64,000 nucleotides of DNA from contig JAPTYO010000003.1 in NCBI GenBank assembly GCA_036873135.1, positions 26,374,001 through 26,438,000 of the forward strand. The letters are read 5' to 3'. The position numbers and the translations under genes are program-made. Source of the DNA: Clarkia xantiana subsp. parviflora (taxonomy: Eukaryota > Streptophyta > Magnoliopsida > Myrtales > Onagraceae). Under the pieces are notes generated by a model. The model had not been told where the DNA came from. It saw nothing but the letters and a program-made list of their open reading frames with translations, and searched no databases. Below, piece by piece: positions 46,621-57,684 of the stretch; positions within the stretch are counted from its first letter, which is position 1; each line of letters starts with the position of its first letter.

Positions 46621-48440
46621 ATATGGTTTTGTAAGGTTTTTGCTTGTAACTATTTCTGTATAACATATATATACATTGTCTACCACTTTATCCAGAATTA
46701 CTGTGGGGAAACGTACATTTTCGTTTGATTATTTAACTGTGGCTAATTCTTCATTGTATCAAGTTGACGGCCTACATAAAAGGGGTTGTTTGGTTTCCAC
46801 GATTTGCAGTATGTTTGGTTTGTGGAATAGGGATATTTGGTCCGCGATGAAATTTCGAATTCCAAACGGGCGGAAATAGTGAATCCGACATCTACCCATT
46901 GGATTTTTTATTCCCCGACTTTGAGGTATCCGACAGCCTTTATCTGGCAACAATCGGAGATTTAGATCACTTGTTTCACTTTTTCTATTTCAAATCGTGC
47001 TTCCGTTAAGATTTTGACACATGTCCTTATATGTAATATTTTTCTTTTATGGTTCATTAATCCAATAAGCTTTTAGAAAAAAAAAAATTCATCAAATTAA
47101 TTACACTTAGTACATGTGTTAAGATTTTAACGGTGAGATATGATCTGGAGCAAAAAGGGTGGGACAGGTGATTTGGATCCATCAACTTATTAAAGAAATT
47201 ATTAGGATATAAATTTGGAAATAATGATTTATTTCCTAATCTATATCCCTAATACATCTGAGCCATCTTTAGCATTGGATAGAGTCTTTCGTTCAGGCTT
47301 GAGTCATAGCCACAATGGAGATAGAGTCTTTCGTTCAGGCTTCAGTCATAGCCACAATGGGCTGGAAGTCGAGCTCCTATAATTCTAATCGTGCTCGTAA
47401 GGCCATCCTTTCCGCTAGAACCTTTTTTTGCCAATCTAAAGAAATATAATCATGGTTACTATATTTGATAATAATACGCGGTGAGATCGATAATTTTAAG
47501 GGTTAAAATCAACTCTATGATTTCTAATTATAAATGTGTATTATTGTGTTACATTGTACGACAATGATTTTGAATTTTTAACACATCATGAAAATTTACA
47601 TAATTAATCGTATTATATAATTTTAATATTTATAAATATATTTATTTACTATACTATTATCTACTTTTAAATACCGTAGTTAACATATCATAACTTTTCT
47701 TACAGTATTCTAATAATCATGTTGTGTAAATGATAAATAATTGTTGAAGATATTTGAGAAACCTAAAAAGAGAAATCTAAACTGAAGTTGATATCTATCT
47801 AACCACTTCATTTTTCTTGATGTAGGAGCAAGATAGGTTCCTTTCTTCCTTAGAAAAACTTTTCAACATATTTAAGGATTTTTAGTATGTTCTTTTACAT
47901 ATTAAAAAAACTCGAAGAACTCATTACAAAGTCTAGAATTTGGAAAATCCATCTAAAGAACAGAACTTGATAGAATAATTGTAAATTTTTGTTGGAATTT
48001 CTCATTTTTTTACCAAACTTATTCTTTTATGTAGAATTTGTTTCTCCAAAGGTTTTCATGATATGAAACTACAATTCTCCTATTTTTGCTATGGATTCTT
48101 ACCTAGTATTTTATGATTGTGTACGGTTTCAAACTATGTAATTTTCTACAGTTTCTTGATTTCCTCAATGTGTGTACATTTAGTATTTGAGAAGATATGA
48201 GGTACTCAAAAGAAATTTAGCTGAGTTTAGAAAGGATATTGCCAAATTCTACAGATGATGATTTATTTTCTTAATCAATAACTTTTATATTTTGAATGTA
48301 AGTTGTTTCTACTGCATTTTAATTGGAATTCTCTTGCTAACATTCTCTTGCTCATATTAATACCTTCAAGTCAATTAAAATGAAATAATTAACATGAATA
48401 TTAACGTATTTCTTGAAAATGTGAACCGATGACTTTCTAC
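46621..48440. other. AT-rich intergenic DNA
   Basis: No gene is supported. A 42-bp segment beginning GAGTCTTTCGTTCAGGCTT is tandemly duplicated at about 47281-47360. Confidence 0.45.
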
Positions 48441-48452
48441 TTTAGTCACCAA

Positions 48453-48533
48453 GATATTTTGACCGAGTGGTCTAAGACGCTAGATTTATGCTCTAATCTG
48501 AAAGGGTGTGAGTTTAAATCAAACACCACGTGG
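48453..48533 (+). pseudogene. tRNA-Leu-derived unit 1 (degenerate)
   Basis: The text GACCGAGTGGTCTAAGACGC and GATTTATGCTCTAATC keeps the D-arm and anticodon-arm outline of tRNA-Leu, but the acceptor and T-stem no longer pair. Confidence 0.6.
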
Positions 48534-48649
48534 AATTGTTAGTGCTTTCGATGAAAGCGAAAGTTTCACAATTTTTTTTCATGAATGTTTCATAATTACT
48601 ATCTGGTAAATTTTTTTGGAAAGACATAACTTCCTGTTTTGTTTATCAA

Positions 48650-48729
48650 GATAGTTTGGTCGAGGTGACTAAAGTGCTAGATTTAGGCTCTGGTCAGAAA
48701 GGGCGTGGGTACAAATCCCATAATCGTCA
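48650..48729 (+). pseudogene. tRNA-Leu(UAG)-derived unit 2
   Basis: The anticodon arm CTAGATTTAGGCTCTGG with anticodon TAG and GGGCGTGGG are kept. The D-arm has an insertion (CGAGGTGACT) and the acceptor is mismatched. Confidence 0.65.
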
Positions 48730-48862
48730 GTCAATGTGAAGAACTTTTGTTTCATTCAAGTTGAATTTTTCAATGAAAATCTCCCGATAATTGAAGGAAG
48801 TTTCACGATAATTATCTGGTTGAAAATTTTGGAAAGACAAAACTTTCTATTTTGGTTATCAA

Positions 48863-48897
48863 GACAGTTTAGCAGAGTGGTCCAATGCGCTAGATGT
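48863..48897 (+). pseudogene. tRNA-Leu-derived unit 3 (5' half only)
   Basis: GACAGTTTAGCAGAGTGGTC matches the 5' half; the unit then breaks off after GCGCTAGATG. Confidence 0.55.
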
Positions 48898-49094
48898 GAA
48901 CTTTTATTTGTTGTCAGATGTGAGAACTTTTTTAGAAAAGTATAAGTAATTGTTATCCATACAATGCAATGAGAACGTGCCATGTGGAATTGTGAGTGTT
49001 TTCGATGAAAGTTTCACGATTTTGTTCACGACGTTTCACAATAACTATATGGTTGAAAATTTTGGAAAGACATAACTTTCTATTTTGTTATCAA

Positions 49095-49174
49095 GATGGT
49101 TTGGCCGAGTGGTTTAAGGCGCCAGATTTAGACTATGGTCCGAAAGGGCGTAGGTTCAAATCCCACAACTGTTA
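49095..49174 (+). tRNA. tRNA-Leu(UAG)-like unit 4, best-preserved fold
   Basis: The class II cloverleaf is nearly complete. The acceptor GATGGTT pairs with AACTGTT using several G-U pairs, and the D-stem GCC/GGC is intact. The anticodon loop is TTTAGAC (anticodon TAG) in a stem with one mismatch. The long variable arm is TCCGAAAGGGC, and the T-arm GTAGG-TTCAAAT-CCCAC has one mismatch. It may be a weak functional gene or a recent pseudogene. Confidence 0.5.
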
Positions 49175-50072
49175 GCCAATGTCTGCTGCAAATGCATCAC
49201 CATTAATTAGAGAGCAATGTCATTATGAGTTTGATCTTTCTCTCTTCAATTCTCTGTTTCGTTAAGACTTCTGGATCTTGATTTGTCCATTAAAAAATGT
49301 GAAGAACTTTTATTTCTTTCAAGTTGAATTTTTCAATGAAAAATCTCCCGAAAATTAGCCTAGCAACTTTTAATTCGTCGTCACAAGTAGATGCATCACC
49401 ATTAATTAGAGCTTGATTTGTCCATTAAAAAATGTGAAGAACTTTTATTTCTTTCAAGTTGAATTTTTCAATGAAAAATCTCCCGAAAATTAGCCTAGCA
49501 ACTTTTAATTCGTCGTCACAAGTAGATGCATCACCATTAATTAGAGTGAGATCAACAATGCCGATATGAGTTTGATCTTCATTTCTTCCAATTCTCTATT
49601 TAAGACTTCTGGGTATTGATATGTCCATTCAAAAATGTGAAGAACTTTTATTTATTTCAAGGTGGATTTTTCAATGAAAAATCTTCCGAAAATTGAAGAA
49701 AGTTTCATAATAAATATATTTCCTATCTTCCTTTCTTCCAATTCTCTATTTAAGACTTCTGGGTCTTGATATGTCCATTAAAAAATTGCGAAGAACTTTT
49801 ATTTCTTTCAAGTTTAATTTCTCAATGAAAAATCTCTCGAAAATTGAAGGAAGTTTCATAATAACTATTTGGTTAAAAAACTTACTTTAAACTGTTAGTT
49901 TTTTATTTAATAAAGAAGATAAATACTTTAAACGGTGAATTTTTCAGTGAAAAAACTTCTAAAAGTGCAATGAGATTGGGTCATGTGGACTTGTGAGTCA
50001 TGTCAGAAGCGTTTCACAATAACTATTTGATTGGAAATTTTGGAATGACATAACTTTCTATTTTCACATCAA

Positions 50073-50152
50073 GACAGTTTGGCTGAGTAATCTAAGACAC
50101 CAGATTTAGGCTCTAGTCCGAAAGGGCGTATGTTCAAATCCCACAACTGTCA
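50073..50152 (+). pseudogene. tRNA-Leu(UAG)-derived unit 5
   Basis: The acceptor stem GACAGTT/AACTGTC is perfect and the anticodon TAG is kept, but the D-stem (GCTGAGTAATCTAAGACA) and T-stem (GTATG/CCCAC) are broken. Confidence 0.6.
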
Positions 50153-50394
50153 CAATTGGCTTTACTCTAGATATCTGTGTTCTTTACTTCATGACTGATA
50201 AGACTTTGTAGTTCGTGTTAGATTATGTACGTGTGACCGCTGTTCAGGAGACTCTGTAGTTCGTTCGACCGTTGTTCAGGAGAATATGAGAAGATTATGT
50301 AGTTCGTGTTAGACTCGTCTTTGTCGATTGCAGCCACTGAAAGAAGAAATCTGTTGTTTGATTGTGTTCTCTGACTTACTATTTTGATCATCAA

Positions 50395-50474
50395 GACAAT
50401 TTGGCCGAGTGGTCCAAGACGCCATATTTAGGCTTTGGTCCGAAAGGGTGTGGTTTTAAATCTCATATCAGTCA
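50395..50474 (+). pseudogene. tRNA-Leu(UAG)-derived unit 6
   Basis: GGCCGAGTGGTCCAAGACGC and TATTTAGGCTTTGG are kept. The acceptor and T-arm have several mismatches. Confidence 0.6.
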
Positions 50475-50499
50475 GTTGATGCGAAGAACTTTTGTTTTT

Positions 50500-50578
50500 T
50501 CAAGTTGACCGGGTAGTCTAAGACGTCAGTTTAAGGCTCTGGTCCGAAAGGGCATGGGTTCAAAAACCATAGCTTGAC
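50500..50578 (+). pseudogene. tRNA-Leu-derived unit 7
   Basis: It follows unit 6 after only 25 bases. The anticodon loop has changed (GTTTAAGGCTC), the 5' acceptor is replaced, and CTCTGGTCCGAAAGGGC is kept. Confidence 0.55.
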
Positions 50579-50691
50579 ATTTTTTTAATATATTTGTTAT
50601 CCTTACAGTGCAATGAGAATATGTCACGTGGACTACGAGTCATTTCACAAGCATTACATAATTTTCTATTTTGTTCGGCAAGACAGTTTGA

Positions 50692-50740
50692 CCAAGTGGT
50701 CTAAGACGACAAATTTATACTCTGGTCCGGAAGGGATTAA
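50692..50740 (+). pseudogene. tRNA-Leu-derived unit 8 (3' truncated)
   Basis: GACAGTTTGACCAAGTGGTC and CTCTGGTCCGGAAGGG are visible; the unit loses similarity before the T-arm. Confidence 0.5.
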
Positions 50741-51106
50741 TAGGATTATAAATAAATAAAAAAGTCAAATGCTATTAGCTTGCGAGCTCTTAAGACACGT
50801 AACCAAACCCACGAATTCAAATCTTTGGACGCATACAGTTCAAAGTCCTAGGATTTAGTATCATGTACCCTAAGCAACTTTAGGATTCCGATTAGCCTTT
50901 AATTCATCGGTAGCGACTCTTTCTATTTTCCCCGGTCCGGTTGATAATTTCATATTCGACCGAACCCGTCTTTCGCCGATCCCACAAAACATTTTCAAAA
51001 CACACTATTTTTCGAGTGAAAGCGGCCGGATCCGACGTCAGGAACGTGCTTAGCTGCGCAAGCAGATCATCTGTTCTATAAGAACGTTGTGATAAATTTT
51101 GGGGTG

Positions 51107-52604
51107 TGATATGGGCGAAGTTGGCAAGTGTCGGATTTTGGTGTGCGAATACAGTATTTCATGCATAAACGGCCATATGAGCAAGGCTCATAACACCATG
51201 AGGTTTGACAATTTTTAGGCAAATTCCATCATTAGGCAGTCAAAATTGCAGTTTTATATTTTTTCGGGTCTTTTTTTGTAAGTTGTCGGTTTTGTTAGGG
51301 TTTGTTGTAACTTTCGGATTTTGGACTAGGATTAGGGTTTATGTTTTCATTATTTAAGACTCTATTAGTCGTAGTTTGCATTCAGTTTATTGATTAATGA
51401 AAAAATAGAGGTTTTCCTCAAACCCTGCGTCTGATTTTCGATATTCTTTGAATCAACGAATTTATGTGTTTCCTATCCCCCATCATGCTACATCATATTG
51501 GTATCAGAGCCCATTCGATCCTGCGTGATGCTACCCCGAAGACGTCTAACAACTGCAGAGAAGAACGAACTCCGGCATTCACTCGAAGAACTGCGACAAA
51601 ACGAAGAATGGCTACGTCAATTCATGGAACAGAAAATCGAAGAACAACAACGTCAATTATATTTTAAAGATGATGAGTTCGAATTTGAGGAGGATGACGA
51701 AACCGCCTCAGATGTGAACCCTTTCGATAATCCTATTTATAATGATGTCGATGTAGATTATGTTATTTTTTATAATCCTGCTTATGATGATTACGATGAT
51801 GAAGTGAGTGAGAAGTACATGACTCGGGATACCAATTTCACAACTGGTTCAGGCAGTTGTGAGAATGTGATTTCAGATTTGGCTGTTGGGAAATCGGGTC
51901 TTACGGTGGTTCCTATGGATACTTGTAATTTACTTCTTGACCGCCCTGACAATATGATCTTAATGTGCAGCATGGTGATCGTTCCAATACTTATTCATTT
52001 GTATTTTATTTTAAGAAGGTACTGCCGGTCAGAATTCAATTTTTGCCGCAGGAATTTGATGATGTGTTTCCTGAGTCCTTACCACCTGACCCTCCCCAGT
52101 TACGTGAAAAAATTTATGATGATGTGGGTGAGTGTGTTCTTCTTCCTGCTTCCTATTACTAGCCATCATTGCGCAAGATTCGAGGGCGAATCTTCTCTTC
52201 CTCGGAGAGAATAGTGTGGGCGAAGTTGGGAAAGTGTCTGATTTTGGCGGGCGAATACAATATTTCATGCGGAAACGATGATTTGAGCAAGACTTATATA
52301 GTAAACTATGAGGTTTGACAATTTTGGGCCAAATTCCATCGTTTAGGCAGTCAAAATTGCAGTTTTATGTTTTTCGGGTGTTTTTTTGTAATTTGTCGGT
52401 TTTGTTAGGGTTTGTTGAAACTTTCGAATTTTGGACTAGGACTAGGGTTTTTGTTATCATTATTTAAGATTCTATTAGCCGTCGTTTGCATTCAGTTTAT
52501 TCATTAATGAAAAAATGAGGTTTTCCTCAAACCCTGCGTCTGATTTCCGATATTCTTTGAATCAACGAATTTTTACGTTTCCTATCACTCATCACACTGC
52601 ATCA
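51107..52604 (+). mobile_element. Short non-autonomous Ty3-gypsy-like LTR element, TSD GGGTG
   Basis: The 5' LTR is 51107-51495 (TGATATGGG...CATCA) and the 3' LTR is 52212-52604. A perfect 5-bp duplication GGGTG lies at 51102-51106 and 52605-52609. The primer-binding site TGGTATCAGAGC (51499-51510) lies three bases after the 5' LTR. The 716-bp interior joins a gag-like start (LRHSLEELRQNEEWLRQF) to a few codons of the reverse-transcriptase entry region (FPQEFDDVFPESLPPDPPQL) in another frame, so gag-pol has been deleted internally. Confidence 0.9.
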
Positions 52605-52882
52605 GGGTGCCCTTGACATAGTGAGTGATCGGAAAGTGATCGAGATGCACAATTTACGAGCAGGTTCTGAACTTAGTTCTTCAACATGATAGGGATGGAG
52701 CTGAAGTTTTCTACTTCCAATCATTCTCAGACAGATGTGAAGACATATCGAATGAATTCGTTGTTGGAGGAATACCTCAGACATTATGTGACGACCAGTC
52801 AGCACAACCGGAACGATTTGCTAGATACCGTTCACTTTTCCCATAATATGCACCGGACGTTGAGACGGATTCTGCCCATTTG
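52605..52882 (+). pseudogene. Ty3-gypsy integrase fragment
   Basis: Reading shifts between frames: ALDIVSDR, then ELKFSTSNHSQTDVKTYRMN and LLEEYLRHYVTTSQHN with LLDTVHFSHNMHRT. These are the conserved C-terminal integrase-core blocks of gypsy pol. Stops and frameshifts make it non-functional. The neighbouring LTR element inserted next to or inside it. Confidence 0.8.
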
Positions 52883-52964
52883 AGATAGGAATGAGGTATC
52901 AACCAATTACGCCCTAAGTCCTAGTCTTGGACAATGGTCGACATGAGTGCCCATTCACACTTGA

Positions 52965-53037
52965 TTGGCGTCGCCTGAACATGAACCGGAGAATCCTCTT
53001 TGTGTTAGACTGACGTGATAATCAACTACACCACAAC
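52965..53037 (-). pseudogene. tRNA-Val(AAC)-like relic A
   Basis: Read on the minus strand it contains GTGGTGTAGTTGATTATCAC, CAGTCTAACAC (anticodon AAC) and CTCCGGTTCA, matching plant tRNA-Val. The T-stem and acceptor no longer pair properly. Confidence 0.65.
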
Positions 53038-53107
53038 ATCATTCATGTTTATATTAATTTAAACAAAACATTTGGATTCTTAAAGTTTGTTGTTCATGCT
53101 ATTGATT

Positions 53108-53175
53108 GGTGTCGCCCGGACTTGAACCGGAGGCTTTTATAGTATGTTAAACTGACGTGATAACCTCACGATGCC
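53108..53175 (-). pseudogene. tRNA-Val(AAC)-like relic B
   Basis: The minus strand has GGTTATCACGTCAGTTTAAC and CTCCGGTTCAAGTCCGGGCG. The T-arm is good, but the D-arm is shortened and the anticodon stem is mismatched. Confidence 0.65.
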
Positions 53176-53179
53176 GTCT

Positions 53180-54229
53180 TTGCTACATCAAATCTTACAC
53201 TAATTGTTTTTTCCTAATCTTGATGTTTTTGGTTGCAATACATTCATCACATGATGGATGCCAACAATTCTACGTGCAGTCCGAGGAAGGACATTACGGG
53301 ACAAGGCAATCCAAGACCATCCTAATCCGGTGATATGATATCTTTTTCTGCTTGTTCTTCCTCGGAATTTATAATTTATAAGTAAAATATTCGATATACT
53401 CTTATTTATTTTCTAATAGAGCGGACTACTCGAGTTGCGTCTAGTTCTATCGTTTTCTTTTCCAAAGTGCACGTGTGTTTATTTGGATCACCTCAAAAGG
53501 TTTCACTTCTAAATGCGGTCAGACGTTTTCCTGACACGAATAGCTCTCTTGTCACACGCGTGTTTTCAATCAAATGATTTGCCATCTAATTATAATTAAG
53601 CTTATGATAAAAGGTAATTATCTTCGTTAATCACTACAGTTACTATCATGTAAATACATTCGTTGTTGTTTTTGTTTCGAGTTTTTTTTTTTTCTTCTGA
53701 CTCACGTCTCAGTATAGGAAGTTTTCACTAAGTACCACGAGGGTGGTCAAACCTCGTATTTGGAGAAAGTCGCGCAAATTTATTCACCTGGCAACCATGC
53801 ATGGATTGAAGCGTTAAATAAAACTATACTAAAAACTGTAACAATATATGTAATATTTTATATACTTTATTTGTTACATAAAAAATATGAGACTATATAT
53901 TAAGGAAAAACATGGTGGATGTTCTTAGATATTAAATTTGTATTTCCTAGTTTATTACCAGAAACAAAAAGAATTTTGTGTTCCTTTTTTCCTTGTGTAT
54001 GCTATCTAACTATAAATAAATAACTATATAGGCATAATATGGCAATTTTTATATACGTGGTTGTTTATTGAATAATAATGGTATATTTGCCCCAAAAAAA
54101 ATAAATAATAATAATGGTATATTATGACCAAATCCATATTTGAGGAATTGTATCAAAAACAGAATAGAAAATAAATAATAATCCCACCATGTTTATGGTA
54201 ATATAAATCTTAGTATACTTGTATTATAA
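53180..54229. other. AT-rich intergenic DNA
   Basis: No gene or clear repeat structure is seen beyond short A/T runs. Confidence 0.4.
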
Positions 54230-54234
54230 ATTTA

Positions 54235-56277
54235 TGAGGTGAGAGATTTTGAAGTATCGAATTTTGACGTGCGATTACATGTTTTCATGCAAAAACGACA
54301 ATATGAGCAATCCATAGTAAATTATTGGGTTTGACTTTTTTGGCCAAATTCCATCGTTTATAGGGTTAAATTTACGATTCTGTATTTTTTTTTTTCCTTT
54401 TTTAGTCTTTTTGCAATTTTTCAGTTTTGTTTGGACTTAATTGTTAATTTCGGATATATCTTAGAATTATGGTTTTCGTTTTAGCTATTTAAACTCTATT
54501 AGACCAATTTTGCATTCAGTTTTTGAGATTATTAATAAAAAATCGAGATTTTCCTCAACTCTGCGTCAATTCTTGCGCCTCTATCCAACGAATTCTCAGC
54601 ATTCCCTTTGAATTAACGAGTTTTTGTCTCATCTATCCACATCACGCTGCATCAGATTGGTATCACAACCAAAGATCCTACGTGATGCTGTTCCTTGATT
54701 GGCTAGCATCAGATTGTACCATAACTACTATTGTTCTTGATAATCTAATCTATGATGAGTACGTTGAAGATGAAGACTTCACAGAGATGATCGACCATCA
54801 CCCCACCTTCTGTGATTCTGGATTCATCGTTTTCCTGACCGCCAGGAGCGACTTCGAAGGCCTATTGACATCCGATTTCGGGTACAAATCACAAGGCAAA
54901 TCGGCCCCGTCACCGGCACCCGGACCACCCTCGAACACTGCTTCGCGTGAATTTTTTTTATGCTACTATGGCTAATTGTGTTTTTCTTCATGCTTCCTAT
55001 TATTGGCCTTCGTTGCGCAAGATTCGAGGGCGAATCTTCTTTTCCCCGGAGAGAATGATGTGGGAGATTTTGAAGTGTCGTATTTTGGCGTGCGAGTACA
55101 TGTTTTCATGTAGAAACAAAAATATGAGCAAAACCCTTAGAAACTATGGGGTTTGACATTTTTTTGGCCAAGTTCCATCGTTTAGAGGGTTACATTTGCG
55201 GTTTTGTGTTTTTTTTGCAATTTTTCAGTTTTGTTTGGACTTAATTGTTAATTTCAGATATTTCTTAGAATTATGATTTTCGCTTTAGCTATTTAAACTC
55301 TGTTAGACCAATTTTGCATTCAGTTTTTGAAATTATTAATGAAAAATCGAGTTTTTCCTCAACCTTGCGTCAGTTCTTGCGCCTCTATCCAACAAATTCT
55401 CAACATTCCCCTTGAATCAACGAGTTTTTGTCCCATTTATCCCTATCACGCTGCATCAGATTGGTATCACAGCCAAAGATCCTACGTGATGCTGTTCCTT
55501 GATTTGGCTAACACCAGATTGTACCATAACTACTAATGTTCTTGATAATCTAATATATGATGAGTACGTTGAAGATGAAGACGTCATAGAGATGATCGAC
55601 CATCACCCTGCCTTCTGTGATTCTGGATTCATCATTTTCCTGACCGCCATGAGCGACTTCGAATGCCTCTTGACCTCCGATTTCGGGTACAAACCACAAG
55701 GCAAATCGGCCCCGTCACCGGCACCTGGACCACCCTCGAACACTGTTTCGCGTGAATTTTTTTATGCTACTATGGCTAATTGTGTTCTTCTTCATGCTTT
55801 CTATTACTGGTCTTCGTTGCACAAGATTCAAGGGTGAATCTTCTCTTCCTCGGAGAGAATGATGTGGGAAATTTTGAAGTGTCGAATTTTGGCATGCAGA
55901 AACGGAAATATGAGCAAGACCCATAGAAACTATGAGGTTTGACGTTTTTTGGCAAAGTTTCATCGTTTAGAGGGTTAAATTTGCGGTTTGTATTTTTTTG
56001 AGTTTTTCTGCAATTTTTCAGTTTTGTTTGGACTTAATTGTTAATTTCGAATATATTTTAGAATTAGGGTTTTCGCTTTAGCTATTTAAACTCCGTTAGA
56101 CCAATTTTACATTCAGTTTTTGAGATTATTAATGAAAAATCGAGTTTTTCCTCGACCCTGCGTCAATTTTTTGGTATTCTTCTGAATTAACGAATTTTTG
56201 CGTCTCTATTCATCAAATTCTCGACATTCCTCTTGAATCAACGAGTTTTTGTCTCATTATCCCATCACACTGTATCA
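54235..56277 (+). mobile_element. Three-LTR tandem array of a short LTR element, TSD ATTTA
   Basis: The LTRs are 54235-54654, 55056-55458 and 55860-56277, each TGA...ATCA. The two interiors (54655-55055, 55459-55859) are 401 bp each and alike. The perfect duplication ATTTA (54230-54234 and 56278-56282) shows a single insertion event. A primer-binding site, TGGTATCACA, follows each of the first two LTRs. The interior starts a small frame with IYDEYVEDEDF and FLTARSDFE, and ends with the tail ASYYWPSLRKIRGR, shared with the element at 51107, so they are one family. Confidence 0.9.
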
Positions 56278-56282
56278 ATTTA

Positions 56283-57411
56283 TATATATATATATATATA
56301 TAAACTAAAAATCTCATGATATGCTGATATCACAATGTGTATTTAATATAGAGTAATTAAAATATATTATGATTAGCGGAAAGTAAAATACTGAAGTCCA
56401 CTCCACCCTCTCAACTCATCTTTTATATTTATACCCAAAAAAAACCCATCCATTACATTATACGTTCTCATCTTGTCTAGACTTTGGCAAAAAAAAATCT
56501 TGTCTAGACGAAATAATGGTGCAGCAAAGCAAAGGTCAATAATAAATTATTATTATTAAAAAAAAACATTCATTTCCGGCATTTGTAGCATCATGGTCCG
56601 CATGAACGAAGTCGTTTCTTGATATTATTATGTTTAAAAAATACCATATTATTCAAAAGGAATTTTTTATTATAAAATTAATTGAAACTACAATCAACTA
56701 ATAAAATTAAAATAAGAGAAAATGAGATATTGAAACACCATGTTTGTCGTCATTATGAAATCAAAAGTGTGTAAAAATTCTACTAATTTCAAATTTTAAA
56801 AATGGATTTATTAAATTTTTGGTGATACACGAGGTTATTTTTGTTTGATGAATGTTTTAAAAATGATGAATATAATTATTTAATTATGAATAATGTACAT
56901 TACGTGCATGCAAAAAAATTGAAATAATTGTTTTCCCTAATGATTATATATATAATCATGTAAGTGGTGCGCATCAACTCTTTTATAATACAATAATAAA
57001 GAATAAATAAATGAACACAAGAGAAGAATAATAAAACTCGTATAATTTTTTTAAGGTTTTTGCTAACTTGTTTTCCCTCCTAAATATTGTCCTTTCAGTA
57101 GAAAAAAAAAAATACTTTTCCATATTGAGTTTAGGTAAATTAAAACTCCAAAATTATAATTATTGATCACCATGTATAATGATCATTTCCCATGTATAAT
57201 TACATGTTTCTTACATGTATGTATAATTATAATTTCTGATTTCCCATGTAAAACATTATTCACTAATAAGTATTAACCCATTTTTTCCTAAAAAAAATTA
57301 AGTTACTCATAGCTAATTAAGCTACCATATATAAACTTTTTCTAATCACAATCTCTCCACTAATACACATCTCATTTAAAAATTAAAATCATAATCCAGT
57401 CTTACCAAAAC

Positions 57412-57416
<5 letters not shown>
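56283..57416. other. AT-rich intergenic DNA upstream of GXM
   Basis: A (TA)n run follows the LTR array directly. No gene is seen. Confidence 0.4.
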
Positions 57417-57444
<28 letters not shown>

Positions 57445-57465
57445 CATATATACTACCCACCAAAT
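57417..57465 (+). promoter_or_regulatory. GXM core promoter candidate
   Basis: A long TATATATA tract (57417-57450) is followed by ACCAAAT (57459-57465), which fits the secondary-wall MYB46-type consensus ACC(A/T)A(A/C)(T/C). The leader between here and the ATG is CT-rich. That MYB46-class factors act here is inference. Confidence 0.4.
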
Positions 57466-57684
57466 TCAACCCCACATGCACTCATCAAAACCTTGAGAGA
57501 GCTCTCTCTTCCTTCTAATTCTCTGCAAACTATTCCAACAGAAGATAAGATCATCATCACCCAGAAACACAAAACTTGTCCACCTCAATTATAGTTTGTA
57601 ACAATCGATCATCTTCAACCTCCATTGAAGAAAAAAAAAGCAAGCTTTCTCTCTCTAAGAAAAAACAAGCTTTCTCTCTCTAAA

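Larger units (their letters stand above)
48440..50740 (+). repeat. Tandem array of tRNA-Leu-containing units
   Basis: Units about 200-230 bp apart share a spacer with AACTTTTATTTCTTTCAAG, TTGAATTTTTCAATGAAAA, TCTCCCGAAAATTG and GGAAAGACATAACTTTCTAT. A 141-bp piece (GCATCACCATTAATTAGAG to CGTCGTCACAAGTA) is itself repeated exactly near 49260-49540. Confidence 0.85.

Noticed and set aside
51498..52214. 238-codon frame as a host gene
   Set aside because: It starts at the primer-binding site of an LTR element and joins deleted retrotransposon pieces; it is part of the mobile element.
57625..57684. Upstream in-frame ATG for GXM
   Set aside because: The added residues come from a duplicated CT/AAG-rich leader and are not like the family N-terminus; the ATG at 57685 is preferred.
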